64,000 bases of DNA from Rhizophagus clarus (GCA_015698045.1 BLAL01000270.1:1-64000), one strand, 5' to 3'; positions 11,257-24,205 are shown, counted from the stretch's first letter. Numbers and translations are program-made. The notes: a model not told the origin generated them from the letters alone.

Positions 11257-11556
11257 CTAAAAAAAAGAACAAGTGTTAGTACATTTCGTTAAAGTAGTAA
11301 TTAAAAAAACTCTTCTCTTACCAAATTCTCAATATCTAAAATCATATGGAAAATACATCAAAGTATATCAAAAAAAATATATTTTTTCTTTCGAAATTGA
11401 CCACCATATTAATCATACTCGATCATGATGTGGTAAGATCAATGCAAAAATAAGGAATGAAAGAATTGATTTATAATAATAAAAAAAAATGAGAAGAAAA
11501 AAAAATTTTTGACTCACATTTTAACCTGTAGAATTATCATCAAACAAGTTTTAAAA

Positions 11557-11673
11557 ATGTCTTCTCAATATCGTAATAAACCTATACAAGAACAAGAAAT
11601 TCGTAAAAAGAATTCTCTTATTAAAATTTGGAAGCCTTTGCAACCGCAATCTCAACAACCTCTGTGGCGGTGA
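11557..11673 (+). pseudogene. Truncated duplicate of the Gln/Pro gene first exon
   Basis: The frame begins MSSQYRNKPIQEQEIRKKN and continues SLIKIWKPLQPQSQQP, then LWR and stop. It matches the first 30 or so residues of the gene at 8315 (MSSQDLDKEQEIRKKG, SLIKHWQPSQPQ), including the same context upstream (11400-11460 resembles 8157-8240). Homology breaks off after the first PQ repeat, where 'ctgtggc' and 'gatatacgg' resemble the end of the TA-flanked MITE at 13528-14055. So a partial gene duplication appears to have been cut by a mobile element end. Confidence 0.75.
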
Positions 11674-11857
11674 TATACGGAAGTAGTCAAAGTCCATAGT
11701 ATATTTTTATGTAATCTTGCTTAATCGTATAAAAATATCAGAATTTTATTTTAATAATATGGCAGCACGTTATACATATAAAAGTTGTAAAAAAAAAAAA
11801 AAAGTTTAATATTTGCGGTATTGCAGATGAGTTGCGATACCACAAATGAGTTGCGGC

Positions 11858-12200
11858 AATGAAGTGACGATATCAAATCAATATCGTAAATACATCTTTT
11901 TTTATCCCTGAAATTACCAATATCGTAACGATATCAAGACTATACCGATCAGATATTTTTTTAAATAAATGTTGTCATGATATCTCGGTGATAAATTGTG
12001 GGATGAAGTGACGATATCAAATCAATATCGCAAATATATCATCCTTTTTTTTTGAAATTACCAACATCGTAATGATATCAAGGCTGTGCTGATTTGATAT
12101 TCTTTTGAATAGATATCGTCACGATATTTTCGCGATAAATTATGGTGATGAAGTAACGATATCAAATCAACATTATAACAATATCATCACAGAAATTGAT
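11858..12200. repeat. 144 bp tandem repeat (about 2.4 units)
   Basis: The word 'gaagtgacgatatcaaatca' and its variants recur at 11861, 12005 and 12150, giving periods of 144 and 145 bp. Units are rich in ATATCG/CGATAT palindromes. No coding content. Confidence 0.8.
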
Positions 12201-12780
12201 ACCATTATGACATGAAATTTATATCGTACCCGTATCAATTCAACATCACTCATATTTTCAAGGTTTCTGTAAAGTATACGATGTACAAGATTTTTTTTAT
12301 GATTTTTTTAAGAAATGTATGCAAAATATTTAATCAGAATATAATTATTTTTAATTAAATTGATTAAAAAAAATTAATTTTTTTAAGAAATGTATGCAAA
12401 ATATTTAAAATTCAATAGAATGTGCTAATAATAAATTGTTTTATTTTTAAATATAATATATTGATATTTATATTTAAAATAATTAAACATGTACATGATT
12501 TTCAATTATTTTTAATTGAAATGAAACTGAAATCAAACTGATTTTTTTTATTTTTTGATTTAATCATGATATTTATATTTAGATAATCCATATCCGCATG
12601 AGATTTAATTAATATGTTTAATGATGAAAAGTGTAATAAATTAAATTTTAATTGAAACGAGAAATAAAATTAAACTAAAGAGGTATTGTTCAAATTTTAT
12701 TTAAAGTGACATTTTACGACTTTCTTTCAAATTTTTACTCATCCAAAAATCAAATTATAAAAATCAAATCTAAACTAATA
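12201..12780. other. AT-rich spacer with one 28 bp direct repeat
   Basis: A direct repeat of about 28 bp (core 'aagaaatgtatgcaaaatattta') occurs near 12307 and 12381. Nothing else recognised. Confidence 0.45.
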
Positions 12781-13420
12781 ATGCCTCACCACACACGTTC
12801 ACGTCGTTCCCACTATAACGTCCATTGGAACTAGGCTATGATAGATGAACTTGTTGACATACACCGAGACAGAAACTGCGCCTACCACAATATTAATAGT
12901 AGAAGCCGCTATGATTTTTGGGACTCTGTTGCCAATAGGTTCATATGACTAATATCTATAATTTTTTTAAGAAAAAATTTAAATTCAAATTAACCAATCC
13001 ATTTAATTGAATCAGAATAAATAGAATATTTCAGACGAGGGTTTCTGGGCAACAGTGCAGCCAAAAGTGGAGGAATTTCGTCAGAGATTACCATGTAAGT
13101 AAATAAATAAAATTACATTTATATAAATTAAATGTATTTATCGAATATTCAAACTGATTTTGATATTTAAAACTATGTCCTTTATCGTAATAGTAACCCT
13201 GGGCGGCGGCTGTGAACGTATACCGGCCAAAGATATTATCGCGAATTTAGAACGAGATTTTGGGAGAGGCCAGGTAATTATACTATAATAAAATTTATAA
13301 TTAATATTTACGTTCATGTTTTAAATTTGATAAATTTGATTTTAGTCACGCGTGATGATCATAGGAGAAGAAGAAACTTACTTACGTATCGTAGAAGATA
13401 ATTATTTTTATTTTTTTATT
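12781..13420 (+). pseudogene. Decayed SANT/Myb-like gene
   Basis: From ATG 12781 the frame reads MPHHTRSRRSHYNVHWN, then a TAG, then a segment AMIDELVDIHRDRNCAYHN followed by SRSRYDFWDSVANRF. The spacing of the tryptophans and the 'R.FW.SVANR' motif suggest a SANT/Myb-like DNA-binding region of the kind found in fungal multicopy genes. Further exon-like blocks follow at about 13035-13094 (DEGFWATVQPKVEEFRQRL) and 13193-13273 (TYTGQRYYREFRTRFWE), with plausible GT-AG borders but inconsistent frames. At least one in-frame stop and one frame disruption are present. Family assignment is tentative. Confidence 0.35.
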
Positions 13421-13527
13421 TATTAAGTGAGTAGCTAGGCCCAATCCGTACCAAATATCGGCTGGAGACTCACATTTTTTTGGGCTGTGACTGATACTGA
13501 CGTCCACGCCGTACAGCCTGAATACTA

Positions 13528-14055
13528 CCGTATATCACAGACCACAGTACCCCAGGTATTTTGCAAAATTTGGGGGTTTTGGCTTGTACCCGGGGGTACT
13601 ATACACAGGTGGATACTATACATAGGGGGGGTACAGGATTTTTAAAATACCCGGGGTACATGCCATGTATAATACCCAGGTTTAATTAGATTGGTAAAAC
13701 GCCAAAACTGACTGTTTCAGCATTTTTTATATGTAAAGTAAAAAAAACGCTGAAACTGATTGTTCCGGCATTTTTATATATATAAAAATGCAAAAAAAAA
13801 ATGCCGAAACTGATTGTTCTGGTGTTTTATATATATAAAAATGCAAAAAAAGCGCCAAAACTGATTGTTCCAGCGTTTTTATATATCTGGAATATACATT
13901 ATATATAAACCTAGTATTATACCCTGGGTATTTTACAAAATTTTAAGCTTTAAATTGAAATTCTCTATGTAAAGTACCTGGGTACTTTAAAATTCTGGCA
14001 AATTTTTTGAGGGGGATACTATGCATAGGGGGGTACTGTGGCCTGTGATATACGG
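13528..14055. mobile_element. MITE with TA target duplication (Tc1/mariner type)
   Basis: Terminal inverted repeats of about 26 bp begin CCGTATATCACAG at 13528 and end CTGTGATATACGG at 14055; both ends are flanked by TA (13526-13527 and 14056-14057). Just inside, 'tactgtgg/ccacagta' and 'gtaccc...gggtac' words are also mirrored. The interior holds about four units of a 60 bp tandem repeat built around 'aaactgattgttc' (13690-13890). No coding capacity. Confidence 0.8.
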
Positions 14056-14309
14056 TATTTTATAAAATAGTAGCGAACAAGTATCAAATGTGTATTTTTT
14101 TATTAAGTTATAATAAAAATTAGAATTTACTTTAATTTTAACATAAAAATTGTAAATGATAAAAAATTCGTAAATAAAAATAAATTTGTTTCCCAAACTT
14201 AAAAAAAAAGGTGTTTATATAAAAGAAAAGGTGTTTATATTATTTTTGATTATTCAATAGTATCACATGCCCCTTGTATACGTTCTACTGCATACGCAGC
14301 TTTAACGAT

Positions 14310-14760
14310 CAAATAGTAATATTAAATTTTCGAAATATTTTAATCGTAATATTACGCAGGTTTACAGTCTCATAAATTTTTGAAATATTTCAACCGTAAT
14401 ATTATGCAGGTTTACAGTTTTGTAAATTTTCAAAATATTTCAACCGTAATATTACGCAGGTTTACAGTTTCGTAAATTTGCAGAATATTTTGACCGTAAT
14501 ATTACACAGGTTTACAGTTTCGTAAATTTTTGAAATATTTCAATCATAATATTGCGTAAATCTTACGATATTAAAAACTTACATAATATTTTGACCGTAA
14601 TATTGCGTAAATCTTAGATATTGAAAACTTGCGTAATATTTGACCATAATATCACATAAATCTTACAAAATTGTAAACTTATGTAATATTTCGAAATTTT
14701 TGAAATATTATGCCATAAACTTTCGTAAACTTACAAAATCGTAAACTTACGCAATTTTTT
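14310..14760. repeat. 50 bp tandem array (about 9 units)
   Basis: The word 'ccgtaatattacgcaggtt' recurs at exactly 50 bp steps (about 14345, 14395, 14445, 14495, 14545), then in more diverged form to 14760. Each unit contains a near-palindromic GTAATATTAC. No coding content. Confidence 0.9.
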
Positions 14761-14793
14761 GCCTATAAAATTTTCTGATGAAGTTCATTCACA

Positions 14794-16955
14794 ATGCTCA
14801 TGTATAAAAATTTAAATTCTGAAATATCTTTAAATGAAACACACAAAACTGCTTCAAAAGCTTCACTCTTAGAAATATCAGACATTTTACCAAAGAAAAG
14901 CGAAGAATATTGTCTTATTGTTAATAATAATACAGATACTGAAACCATATATGATAACTTTGAAACTGAAATTGAACAAGTTACTTTTTTTTTGGATGAA
15001 GAATATTTAAAAAAGGTTATTGATATAAAGGATACAAGCGAAACAGACAGTAGTATATATGATAATGATTAGAAATAGATTCAGAAGATAATGATATAAT
15101 CATTGAACAAAAAACGGCTAAAAATTTAACACAGTGTGTTATTGTGGATAAGATCAATGGATACGTTAGAAGATGTGAAAATTCAAAAAGTTTTTGAACA
15201 TTATAGCAGCTTTATGGTGTATATCAAATAGATGGAGAAAGCATTGTTGAAGCAGATAGTGTATTAGAATGGCTAGGCGTTTGTAATTATTATTTTAACA
15301 ATGATCAAAAAATCTTCATGAGCTGGGCTTTAAACAATTAAAAGACACAAGTCAAAGTGTACTTCATCGAAGAAGGTGTTTATTTTGTAGAAAACTTTAT
15401 TATTTTTTCACACGAGGCATAGGGTATAAGAAACATTTATAGAAAATAATTGGAAGAAATGTTCAAGTGATTTGTAATGGCCAATTTAATTATAGTGTGT
15501 TAGAACTATACATTTCTTTATATGAACGTGCTTTTGATAAAATTAAAAATCCTTGATATGTATGTTGTAATTGTTATGAACGTGAGAAAGGACATTTTCA
15601 CATTAGACCAGGAAAAGGTCAAGAAATATTATCATGTGAAAAAAAAGGGAGATCATGAAGAGGATATAAAGAAAAACTTGAAAATATTAGCGAATTGGCT
15701 TCTGCATGTTGCAAATAATGAAAACTTTAAATATCAAAAAAATATTCTTATAGCAATTTTGTCACAAATTAGTCCATTTTTTAATTCAAAAAATAAATCC
15801 ACAATGGTATATATCAATAATATCATAATCAAACATACCTGACAAACCTCTCTATTCTAATAATGATACTCCAAGTTTTTTTATATTAAGAACAGTAATG
15901 AAATTAATCAAATTCCTATCAAATTTCAAGAAAAGGAGTTAGATGAGCAAAACTATAAAGAAATGGGCCAGAAAATGGGCCAGAAACTATGGCAATCATA
16001 TAAGTATTTTAAAAAAAACGTAAATAACTTGCAAACTCCAGAAAGTCTTAATAATTATATCAGTGTATTTCCCAGGTCTTTAATAAATTTTTTTGAGTCT
16101 ATGCTTATAACAATATTGGAAAAAAAACTGCAGAATTCAATCGTAAACAGCTCTTAAAAAACAAAACACTAAAGGAACTAGATTCGCAAAAAATCAACCA
16201 TCTTTTTTCTTTATTAATTTCAGTGCTAATAAATTTTACATTTCCATACTTGAATTTATGGCTACCAAATATATTAGCTCATTATACTGACGATCAAAAT
16301 TATTATCTTTATTACATGATCTTTTGATCAAATGCTCTATTATTGAACATACAAATAGGCACGAATGAAGATTGAAAAAAACGCAAATAAAAAGTGCAGA
16401 TCCTTCCAAACGCCTATTGACCAAAGAAAATGTTTTTAATTTAGTCATAATTAATAACATCAATTTTAAGGAAAGCAGCTTCCAATTTGGAAACATATAT
16501 GATGTAACTCAAGATACATCTCACGCTACACTAAGAATAGTATTTCAGTTTATGTTACCAGAAGCTATTAATGAAAAACCAGAACTAATACGTGAACTAA
16601 ATATTAATACACAAATCTTTGAAACATCAAAAGAAATACGCGATTTAATTTTCAAAATAAATGAAATTTTTATAAGTTTACTGGTATTTCAGTACAATGA
16701 AAGACAAGAACTAAAATATAATAAAATCGATCTTACAGTAATAAATTCAGAAATATTAAGGTAAACAAAACTCAGCTGTAATCTTTTGTCTTCGAATATG
16801 GTCATACTAGAACCAAATGGATCTCCAAACGATAATAATAAAATTTTACGTGCTACAGAAATGTATAGAAAAGATTTTTCTTTAAATGAAAATGATTTTC
16901 TAGATATTTGTGCAGATGAGGTGATATTTAGATAACTAATTAAATGCTGCATCAA
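14794..16955 (+). pseudogene. Decayed large gene of an unknown multicopy fungal family
   Basis: Collinear coding-like blocks run through the interval: an acidic N-terminal region (14794-15072), a segment with EKKGDHEEDIKKNLKIL homology to itself only (15522-15842), NLQTPESLNNYISVFPRSL (about 16030), a block with FKESSFQFGNIYDVTQ and THATLR-like words (16372-16764), and finally NENDFLDICADEVIFR (about 16890-16934). The ORFs 14794-15072, 15522-15842, 15963-16157 and 16372-16764 are pieces of one gene with numerous stops and frame changes. From memory it resembles long, highly multicopy Rhizophagus/Gigaspora proteins of unknown function; no catalytic domain is recognised. Confidence 0.55.
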
Positions 16956-17396
16956 ATTGGAAAATATATGACCTATCCAGGACCCTGAACAATATATAAA
17001 TATGTTAGATTTGAGTTTGCTTAATAATTATATAAAAAAAAAAACCCTATGTAAGACTTTTATTTGCTTATTTTAATATAAAATTTTTAGTTGGTTAAAT
17101 ATTTAAATGCGTAGTTAAACTTATTTTTATTTCAGCTCAGTAATTATATTTGCATAGCAGAACCTCTTATTCGTATAACAAAGATTTTCATATATATATA
17201 TATAGAGAAAGAGAGAGAAAATTTTAATTTCATACGTATATCAAAAAAATTTTTTTACAAAAAATTTTTAAAATGATACTTCTTTTCTATTATTTTACAC
17301 ATTTTAATTTATAAACACAATATTGTATTTAATATTTATAAAAAAAATCATGTTTTTATAATAATATTCTCATATTCTTATTTTTTGTTTGCTAAT

Positions 17397-18135
17397 TTTA
17401 CTCATATATAAAATGAATTTTGGACAAATGAAATTACCTTTTTATGTTTAAGTAAAATGTTTAGCAGTTGTAAAAAGTATTTGTATTTCAATTTTTATGA
17501 TTCTAAGTATAATATTTGTGAAGATAATTATATTTTTTAAACAGTATTAACTCCAAAAAATTTTTTTTTTCTCTTTTAACTTCAGGACGTAATAACATAC
17601 TTTGGTCAAATGAAATTACTTTTTTATGTTTAAAAAGTTATTCAGTGATGTCAAATCTACCTGTGTATAAATTTTTATAATAATTAGACTAATATTTGTG
17701 AAGTATTGGCTATTTTGTATTATCAATTTTTTTGCGAAAATCTGTTTTGCAACTTCAAAACGTGATTTCACTATTTTGGTCAAATTAAATTGCTTTTTTC
17801 CACTTAAATAAAGTTGTTTAGCGAGTTCAAAACTATCTACAGTAAAAATTTAGAATGATTGGATTAATATTCGTAGAATACGACCAACTTTTGTACTTTC
17901 AATTATTTATCGTTTAAGTGATTTTAATTTTAAAGTGTAATTTTTTTTATTTTAAATCAACTTGTTAACTTTAAGAAGTTGTTCATAAGGGTTGGCAATA
18001 ATTTATATTTAATTTTTATAAATCTAAATATAATAATATTTATAAAAAATTCCAAATTTTAAAACTATTTTTAAAATAGCAATAGTATATTAATATTATA
18101 TTAATATTAATTAAAATTAAAAATTCTGAAGTTGG
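17397..18135. repeat. Left arm of a large inverted repeat
   Basis: About 740 bp that matches, in reverse complement and at high identity, 22856-23424. The arm is itself composed of diverged units of about 180 bp beginning 'tttggtcaaatgaaatta' (near 17414, 17602 and 17776); the left arm has one unit more than the right. It starts at the shared 'actcatatataaaatgaa' (right copy ends near 23424) and ends at the shared 'attctgaagttg'. Confidence 0.85.
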
Positions 18136-19677
18136 TATATCATTTTATATTATTAATTTATTAATATTTAGTGAATTAATTTCACAATTTTTTTTCGCAA
18201 TGATATAAAAAATTAATTTACTATTACTATATACAGTATATATTTATTATAATTAAATTATCTTTTTATACTTAAATGAAGTTATATATGTTAGAAAAAA
18301 AAATTGCTTAGCAGAATAAAAAATTCAAAGGTTATAATAAGAGTTTACTTAGCAGAACTTAAAATAATTTGCTTATTGATCATAGTAAATTTTGAAATTT
18401 TCATCTGACCTATATATATATTGTTCGGGATCCTATCATAATACAAATGATCATATTGAACCATTATGGAAATTAATGCATGATTTATTAGGAGCATTCG
18501 AAATGAATAATCCTATTAACCATGACCTTTTCAAAAAAAAACTCTCCACCCCAATTAAACCAAGAAGGACTAATAAGAATAAACCAAACATATATGAATG
18601 AATTAAGAGAATTAAGGAAATTTATCGGCAAGAAGTAATTAAAGCTGAGGCAATTAATATTAAGGGGAGGAGGATATTGTCAGTAATGAAAACTAAAATT
18701 ACTGATTTGTCAAAGAACAAAAAACCAAGAAAGAGTACTGCAGCAAAAAATAATGGAAATCTATCATCTGATATATTGCCCATTCAATCTAACGAACAAG
18801 ATTTTCAGTCAGTTAATGGTAATTTAAAAAGAATAAGTATTAAATTAGACAATCAAGAAAATGTTGAAAATGAGCCTTGAACAAAACGCTGAAGAATTAT
18901 AATAACTGAAAAAGAAAAACAAATCTTAAGTTGCTTGTTACAAAAGAAAATAATGCCCACAGAAACTGAAATTAATGAAGTTTTAAGTAAATTGTCACAG
19001 GAATGGAATATTCAATGTGTTAAAAGATACTGAAATAATAATATTAAACATAAAAAGAAAGATAAATAGGTAATATTATTTTTTTCAAACAACTTAAAGG
19101 CAATAAAAATCAATTTGTAATATTGAAAAAGTGCATTTCTATTATAAAAAAAATGTTTTTATATATATATAAGAAAAAATTTAGTGTGTAAACTAATTTT
19201 ACAAGATAAAGTAAATGTAATCAGTATATCTTTTTACATATATTTCAGCTATTGTTAACATTTAATAACTTGAAATTAAAAAGGATCTTGAGAAAAAAGC
19301 CAAAATAATGAAAAAAGTTTGAATATTTTGAATTTCCATTTTAATTAATTAATGTTCAAAAAAAATGAATTTAATACCTAAAATATAAGTCAGAAATTGA
19401 TTTTCTGTAATAAAATTATAACGTAACTTCATGTTTAAACAAGTTATCATTAAATGAAGTTTTAAAGATTAATATTATACAAAATTACAATAATTAGTAA
19501 ATTGGTGTAACTGGATTTGTTTGGTGATTGATATAACTTTATTTAAGTATAAAAAGATAATTTAATTATAATAAATATATATATAGTAATAATAAATTAA
19601 TTTTTTATATCATTGCGAAAAAAAATTGTGAAATAAATTCACTAAATATTAATAAATTAATAATATAAAATGATATA
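18136..19677. mobile_element. Inner inverted-repeat unit, about 150 bp arms
   Basis: Arms 18136-18287 and 19531-19677 are near-perfect inverted copies, beginning TATATCATTTTATATT. Between them lie the pieces of a decayed gene (18392-19070). The unit sits exactly between the left outer arm and the transposase block, as a discrete insertion would. Confidence 0.7.
18392..19070 (+). pseudogene. Decayed homeodomain-like gene inside the inner unit
   Basis: Blocks include NDHIEPLWKLMHDLLGAFE (from 18440), a lysine-rich linker (18677-18880) and EKEKQILSCLLQKKIMP, then ETEINEVLSKLSQEWN and VKRYWNNNIKHKKK (about 18910-19065). The last part has the shape of a homeodomain: three helices with P before helix 2 and a third helix W..QCVKRYWNNN, where the conserved WFxN is replaced by YWNN. 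Stops at 18599-18601 and 18878-18880, plus a further one before the third helix, break the frame. It may be a captured host gene or a DNA-binding subunit of the transposon. Confidence 0.4.
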
Positions 19678-20223
19678 GAAAGTGACATATATTATGTCAT
19701 TATAGGTTTATTATAAAGCTGACCCCTTTCCCCCTAGGTGAGATTTATTATTCACGTAATCTATTAACCAGTTGTGATCAAGCATCTTGGTTAGAGGGGG
19801 TAGAATATTAGTCATCCCAAATATTTTGATTTCTGTTATCATATTTAAAATTATTTTTTTTTTCATTTAATATTCAAGTAACGTTAAATGCAAAATGTAG
19901 TACTCTATTATTTTGAAAAACCTTTGAAATTTTTTAAATTTAAAAGCTCTTTTTGATCATTTATTTTAAAATATTTTTACAGATATGAAAGAAAATAGGA
20001 AATTCAGAATTAAAACATAAATATGCATTGATTTTAATAAGAAATTTTATCAGTATATGTATTACAAAAAAAAAAATCTGACATGACCACGCATCCACAC
20101 AACATGATTTGTGAAATTGATCATTAAATTTTTACGTTTACAAAAAATTTTACATTTAACTTCAATATGCAGGTTTTTTTAACAATATCAAAATATAACA
20201 AATTTTATATTTATAAGTCCCCT

Positions 20224-22328
20224 ACAAGCCAATACCAAAGATTCTGCAATGCTTTTGGATATTATCGTATAGTGAATACAGGAAACTCTGCATACCCAAA
20301 AGTTAGTCTATATACAGAATGTACTAACGCATGAAAAGAAATTTGGTATAAATCTAAGAAGAAAATTAAAAGTAAAATTAGAGAGTATTTGGCAACTCCA
20401 GTTTCAGTTCAAGGTTTTATGCAGATTAATCAATCACGACCTGGCCCATCTCAACATTTAAAATCCACTCAAACAAATCAGGTTCCTCAAAGGCCTATTG
20501 AAGAAATTATTGTGGCTAATTTTACTTTACCTCCTAATGCCTCTGTATAGAAAAAAACTTCAGAAATCATTAATTCAACCAATATGAAGCTTGCTGAACT
20601 TCAACGAATTTATAATTTTACTAATGACTTAGAAATTTGGAATAATTTGTCAGATTGTATGGAAACTCTCAAGCAAACTCTGCATAATGAGAATAACAAA
20701 ATTAAGAGATAGAAACGTTAAGCAGAATATCAACAAAGAAGCAAAGTAAAAAAAGCAAAACTCTTATAAGAGCATCAAGAGATAATAAAGTATGATTCAC
20801 CTGGTCATTTGCCTCTTTTAATTCAATATCCTGATTTACATGAGCATATATACAAATGTATTAAGTTTAAAGCTGCAAATAAGAAGAGAAGAAAAGAAGT
20901 TATAAAAGTTAGAACAATTCGTTATCTTCAGGAGGAACTTAATTCAAAATATAATAAATATCTTTCACGCACTACTCTCAACAATTACTTGCTGCCATTT
21001 CGATTAAATACTAAAGCAGCAAAGGCTCATCACCATCCGGCTATTGTTGCAAATGCATCTGTTTCACAAACTGAAAGAAGTGAGCATATTGATGAACACT
21101 ATAATCTTGCATCTGTAAAAGGAGCAAAACAATTTGCAGCATTATTTTCAACCCACTTTGTCATTATTTCTTAGGATGATAAGGCCAAAGTTCCTCTTAG
21201 TATTCCTGCAGTTGGGAAAACCTTTCAAACTCTACAAAGTTTTCAAGAGCCAGTTACATTACTTAATCATGATTTTCCAGTTGGTATGCAACAAAAATTA
21301 ATTCCATTAGTTTACCTACTGATTAATCTAAGTAATACGAATGATGCTTTTTGTAATGGCCAACTATCGATTTTTATACGTTCACAATATCAAGTTGGTA
21401 CAAGTTCAAGTACCCATATGAGTGATTTCAATTCGCTAATTTAAGATAATCAGTTTGATGGAATATCATTAAAAATCAATGGTTAAATCAAACCTATCTG
21501 GATACTTTTAGTTGATGGTGGACCGGATGAAAATCTGCGTCATATAAAGAATATTTTTCAATATTGCAGAATGTTCTGTAATTTTAATCTTGATTATCTT
21601 TCTATTCGGATGCATGTGTCTGGTCAGTCAGCTTATAACCCTGTTGAACATAGCATGTCAACACTCTCTCAAAAACTAGTTGGCATAATATTACCAATCG
21701 ATAAATTTGGTTCTTACCTTAATTCTCAAAGCCAAATTATTGATTCAGAACTTGCAATAAAGAATTTTCGTCATACTGGTAAGCTTTTGTGTATACTTTG
21801 GAAACGTGATCTTATTTTCAGGAAGCCAGTCACTGTGCAATACACTGATCAAAAAAGGTCTCCATTTGATGATATTATATTTCCTGGATCTGTAAAAGAA
21901 AGTGATAATGAATCAGATATACCTTAGCAATGGTTAGAAAATCATACCAAAATATGTCAATATTCACTTGATATTAAAAAATGCGAGGATTCTTCTTGTT
22001 GCTCACCTAAATGTCATGAGAAAGTGGCCATTCTTCTCGCAGAACTGAAAATAATGGGTTTCTCCCACCTATGACAAAAGAGAAAGATAGGCATTTCCTA
22101 AATTTGCTTCATATACTAGAATATTGTGACAAGCTCAAAATATCCAGATATGATGCCCACTGTCCTTCTATTAACAAAACACTTATAGTCGACTCTGTTA
22201 TTCTGAATGTAATGCATACTTTCCAACACTTTCTATGGTTGCTAAACATAAAAAAAATCAATATCTTAAACGATGAGGATGACCAGCCAAAAAATAGATG
22301 CCTACCAATTCTATTGACAATTTTTTAG
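20224..22328 (+). pseudogene. DDE transposase pseudogene
   Basis: One frame is coding-like from about 20224 to 21927 with several in-frame stops; the coding signal then shifts frame for 22071-22328. Recognisable catalytic neighbourhoods are DDKAKVPLSIPAVG (about 21175), LLVDGGPDENLRHIKN (about 21505) and SAYNPVEHSMSTLS (about 21628), giving a D-D-E arrangement typical of RNase H-like transposases; an N-terminal lysine-rich region precedes. The C-terminal region (22071 on) resembles the tail of the same multicopy fungal family, where I recall a zinc finger, but here the cysteines are not intact. Superfamily not assigned. Multiple stops mean it is inactive. Confidence 0.75.
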
Positions 22329-22855
22329 TTGTACCCAAATGCGACATATGAGTTTTAATAATAAATGACTGGGAAATACAATTAGAGGGAGAATAAAGAG
22401 GCAGGTACCAGCTTTGAACTTTAGAATTAGACTGGGTAAAGGTTTCTAGAAGCATATTTTTGTTTTTATTAATTAAAAACACTTGTTAATGCTTGTGTTT
22501 GCTTCATTTTTGTAGATACAGGTTTTAATATTAGAATTAAGCCAAATAAGATTGTAGGAGGAAGATTAATTTTTCATATAGGATATAAAATATATAAAAC
22601 TTTAAAAAAGTAGTGCGATACAGTTAAAACAAAGAACAATATACGCAATACATTACACTATTAATAAAACAAAGAACACTAATTAAAAAATCATATGGAC
22701 AGAATTTTATTGGTAAATGATTTTTTTTGCTAGAATTACGAGCAGAAAACTAATTCTGACTAAATTTATTAACTATAATAAAATATCACATAACAAGTTA
22801 GATATTCGCGAACCCCCCTCCCCCTATAATAATTACGTCATATGTGTTACTCCCC

Positions 22856-23424
22856 TATACAACTTCAGAATTTTTAATTTTAATTAATATTAATATAATA
22901 TTAATACTATTGCTATTTTAAAAATAGTTTTAAAATTTAGAATTTTTTATAAATATTATTATATTTAGATTTATGAAAATTAAAATATAAATTATTGCCA
23001 ACCCTTACGAACAACTTCTTAAAGTTAACAAGTTAATTTAAAATAAAAAAAATTACACTTTAAAATTAAAATCACTTAAACAATAAATAATTAAAAGTAC
23101 AAAAATTGGTTGCATTTCACGAATATTAATCCAATCATTCTAAAATTTTTATTGTAGATAGATTTGATCTTGCTAAACAACTCTACTTAAGCAGAGAAAA
23201 ATAATTTCATTTGACCAAAGTGATGTTATTATATCCTGAAGTTAAAAGAGAAAAAAAAAACTTTTTGAAGTTAGTACTGTTTAAAAAATATAATTATCTT
23301 TACAAATATTATACTTAGAATCATAGAAATTGAAATACAAATACTTTTTACAACTGCTGAACAATTTACTTAAACATAAAAAGGTAATTTCATTTGTCCA
23401 AAATTCATTTTATATATGAGTAAA
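22856..23424. repeat. Right arm of the large inverted repeat
   Basis: Reverse complement of 17397-18135, lacking one of the roughly 180 bp internal units. High identity along the whole arm shows that the two arms are of similar, fairly recent age or have been homogenised. Confidence 0.85.
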
Positions 23425-23965
23425 GATGTGTCCGCAATACTCTAATTGCGGATTAATTGCGATTTGCGATATTGCGGAACATTGCGGATTTTGAAGAATA
23501 ATTATTCGCAAATCCGCAATTATAAATAATCCGCAAATCTGCAAATAATCTGCAAATAATCTGAATAATCTCAAAAATTATGATTGACTGTAGATCATCT
23601 TTACATGATCATTTTTTTTTGTAAAATATTCCCACCGAAGCGAAAAAAAAATTTTCTCGCCAGAATACGGGAATATTATTTCCAAAATCCAATTAAAATA
23701 ATAATAATATATCAGATTATTCAGCCATAATCAATACATTATTTTAACAATTATATATATCATTGTATCAAAACTCATTCTATCAAACATATCACAATAT
23801 ACAATTACGTATCAAAACAATCACGTTATCAAATGTTATTATTTGATCAATTAAATAAATATCAGTTTTTACAGTTTTTAGTACCCCAATTGCTTTCTTC
23901 TCTCTTCATTTTAAAAATAAAAAATAAAGTATCAGCTTTTAAAATATTGAATAAATATATCAGAA

Positions 23966-24205
23966 ATGTCAAAAACACCCTGTTCAGTTCTCAATTCAAA
24001 AATTCGCGGGAAAAAAGTTTATTTACCCAACGACGATGAAAGCTTAATTTCAACAGCACTTTCTCTTGTTTGGACAAAAACAGATAAAAAAATTGATTCG
24101 TGTACTTTTGAGCAAGATAGAGTAAGAATGTCATATAAAAAAAATGAAGGTCGTATATATTTTGATCTGGAGGAATCGTTGTCAAATTTTACATTTATCG
24201 ATAAG
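23966..24205 (+). CDS. Short ORF start inside the MITE, possibly a captured exon
   Basis: From ATG 23966 the frame reads MSKTPCSVLNSKIRGKKVYL and continues PNDDESLISTALSLVWTK to about FTFIDK, where a GT (24206) could be a donor. Beyond that the ORF is only translated satellite. Amino-acid composition is normal for a real protein, unlike the rest, but no family is recognised and no second exon was found. Confidence 0.3.

Larger units (their letters stand above)
17397..23424. mobile_element. 6 kb inverted-repeat composite DNA element with dead transposase
   Basis: Long inverted arms (17397-18135 and 22856-23424) enclose two further blocks: an inner 1.5 kb inverted-repeat unit with a homeodomain-like pseudogene (18136-19677) and a transposase pseudogene region (about 19680-22850). 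The transposase block has its own mirrored borders: 'gtgacatatattatgtcattata' resembles the reverse complement of the sequence at about 22820-22850. The simplest reading is a nested or composite transposon. No clear target duplication was found; the right end abuts the element starting at 23421. Confidence 0.65.

Noticed and set aside
13690-14760. CRISPR-like regular spacing
   Set aside because: These are simple tandem repeats with no unique spacers, in a eukaryotic context.
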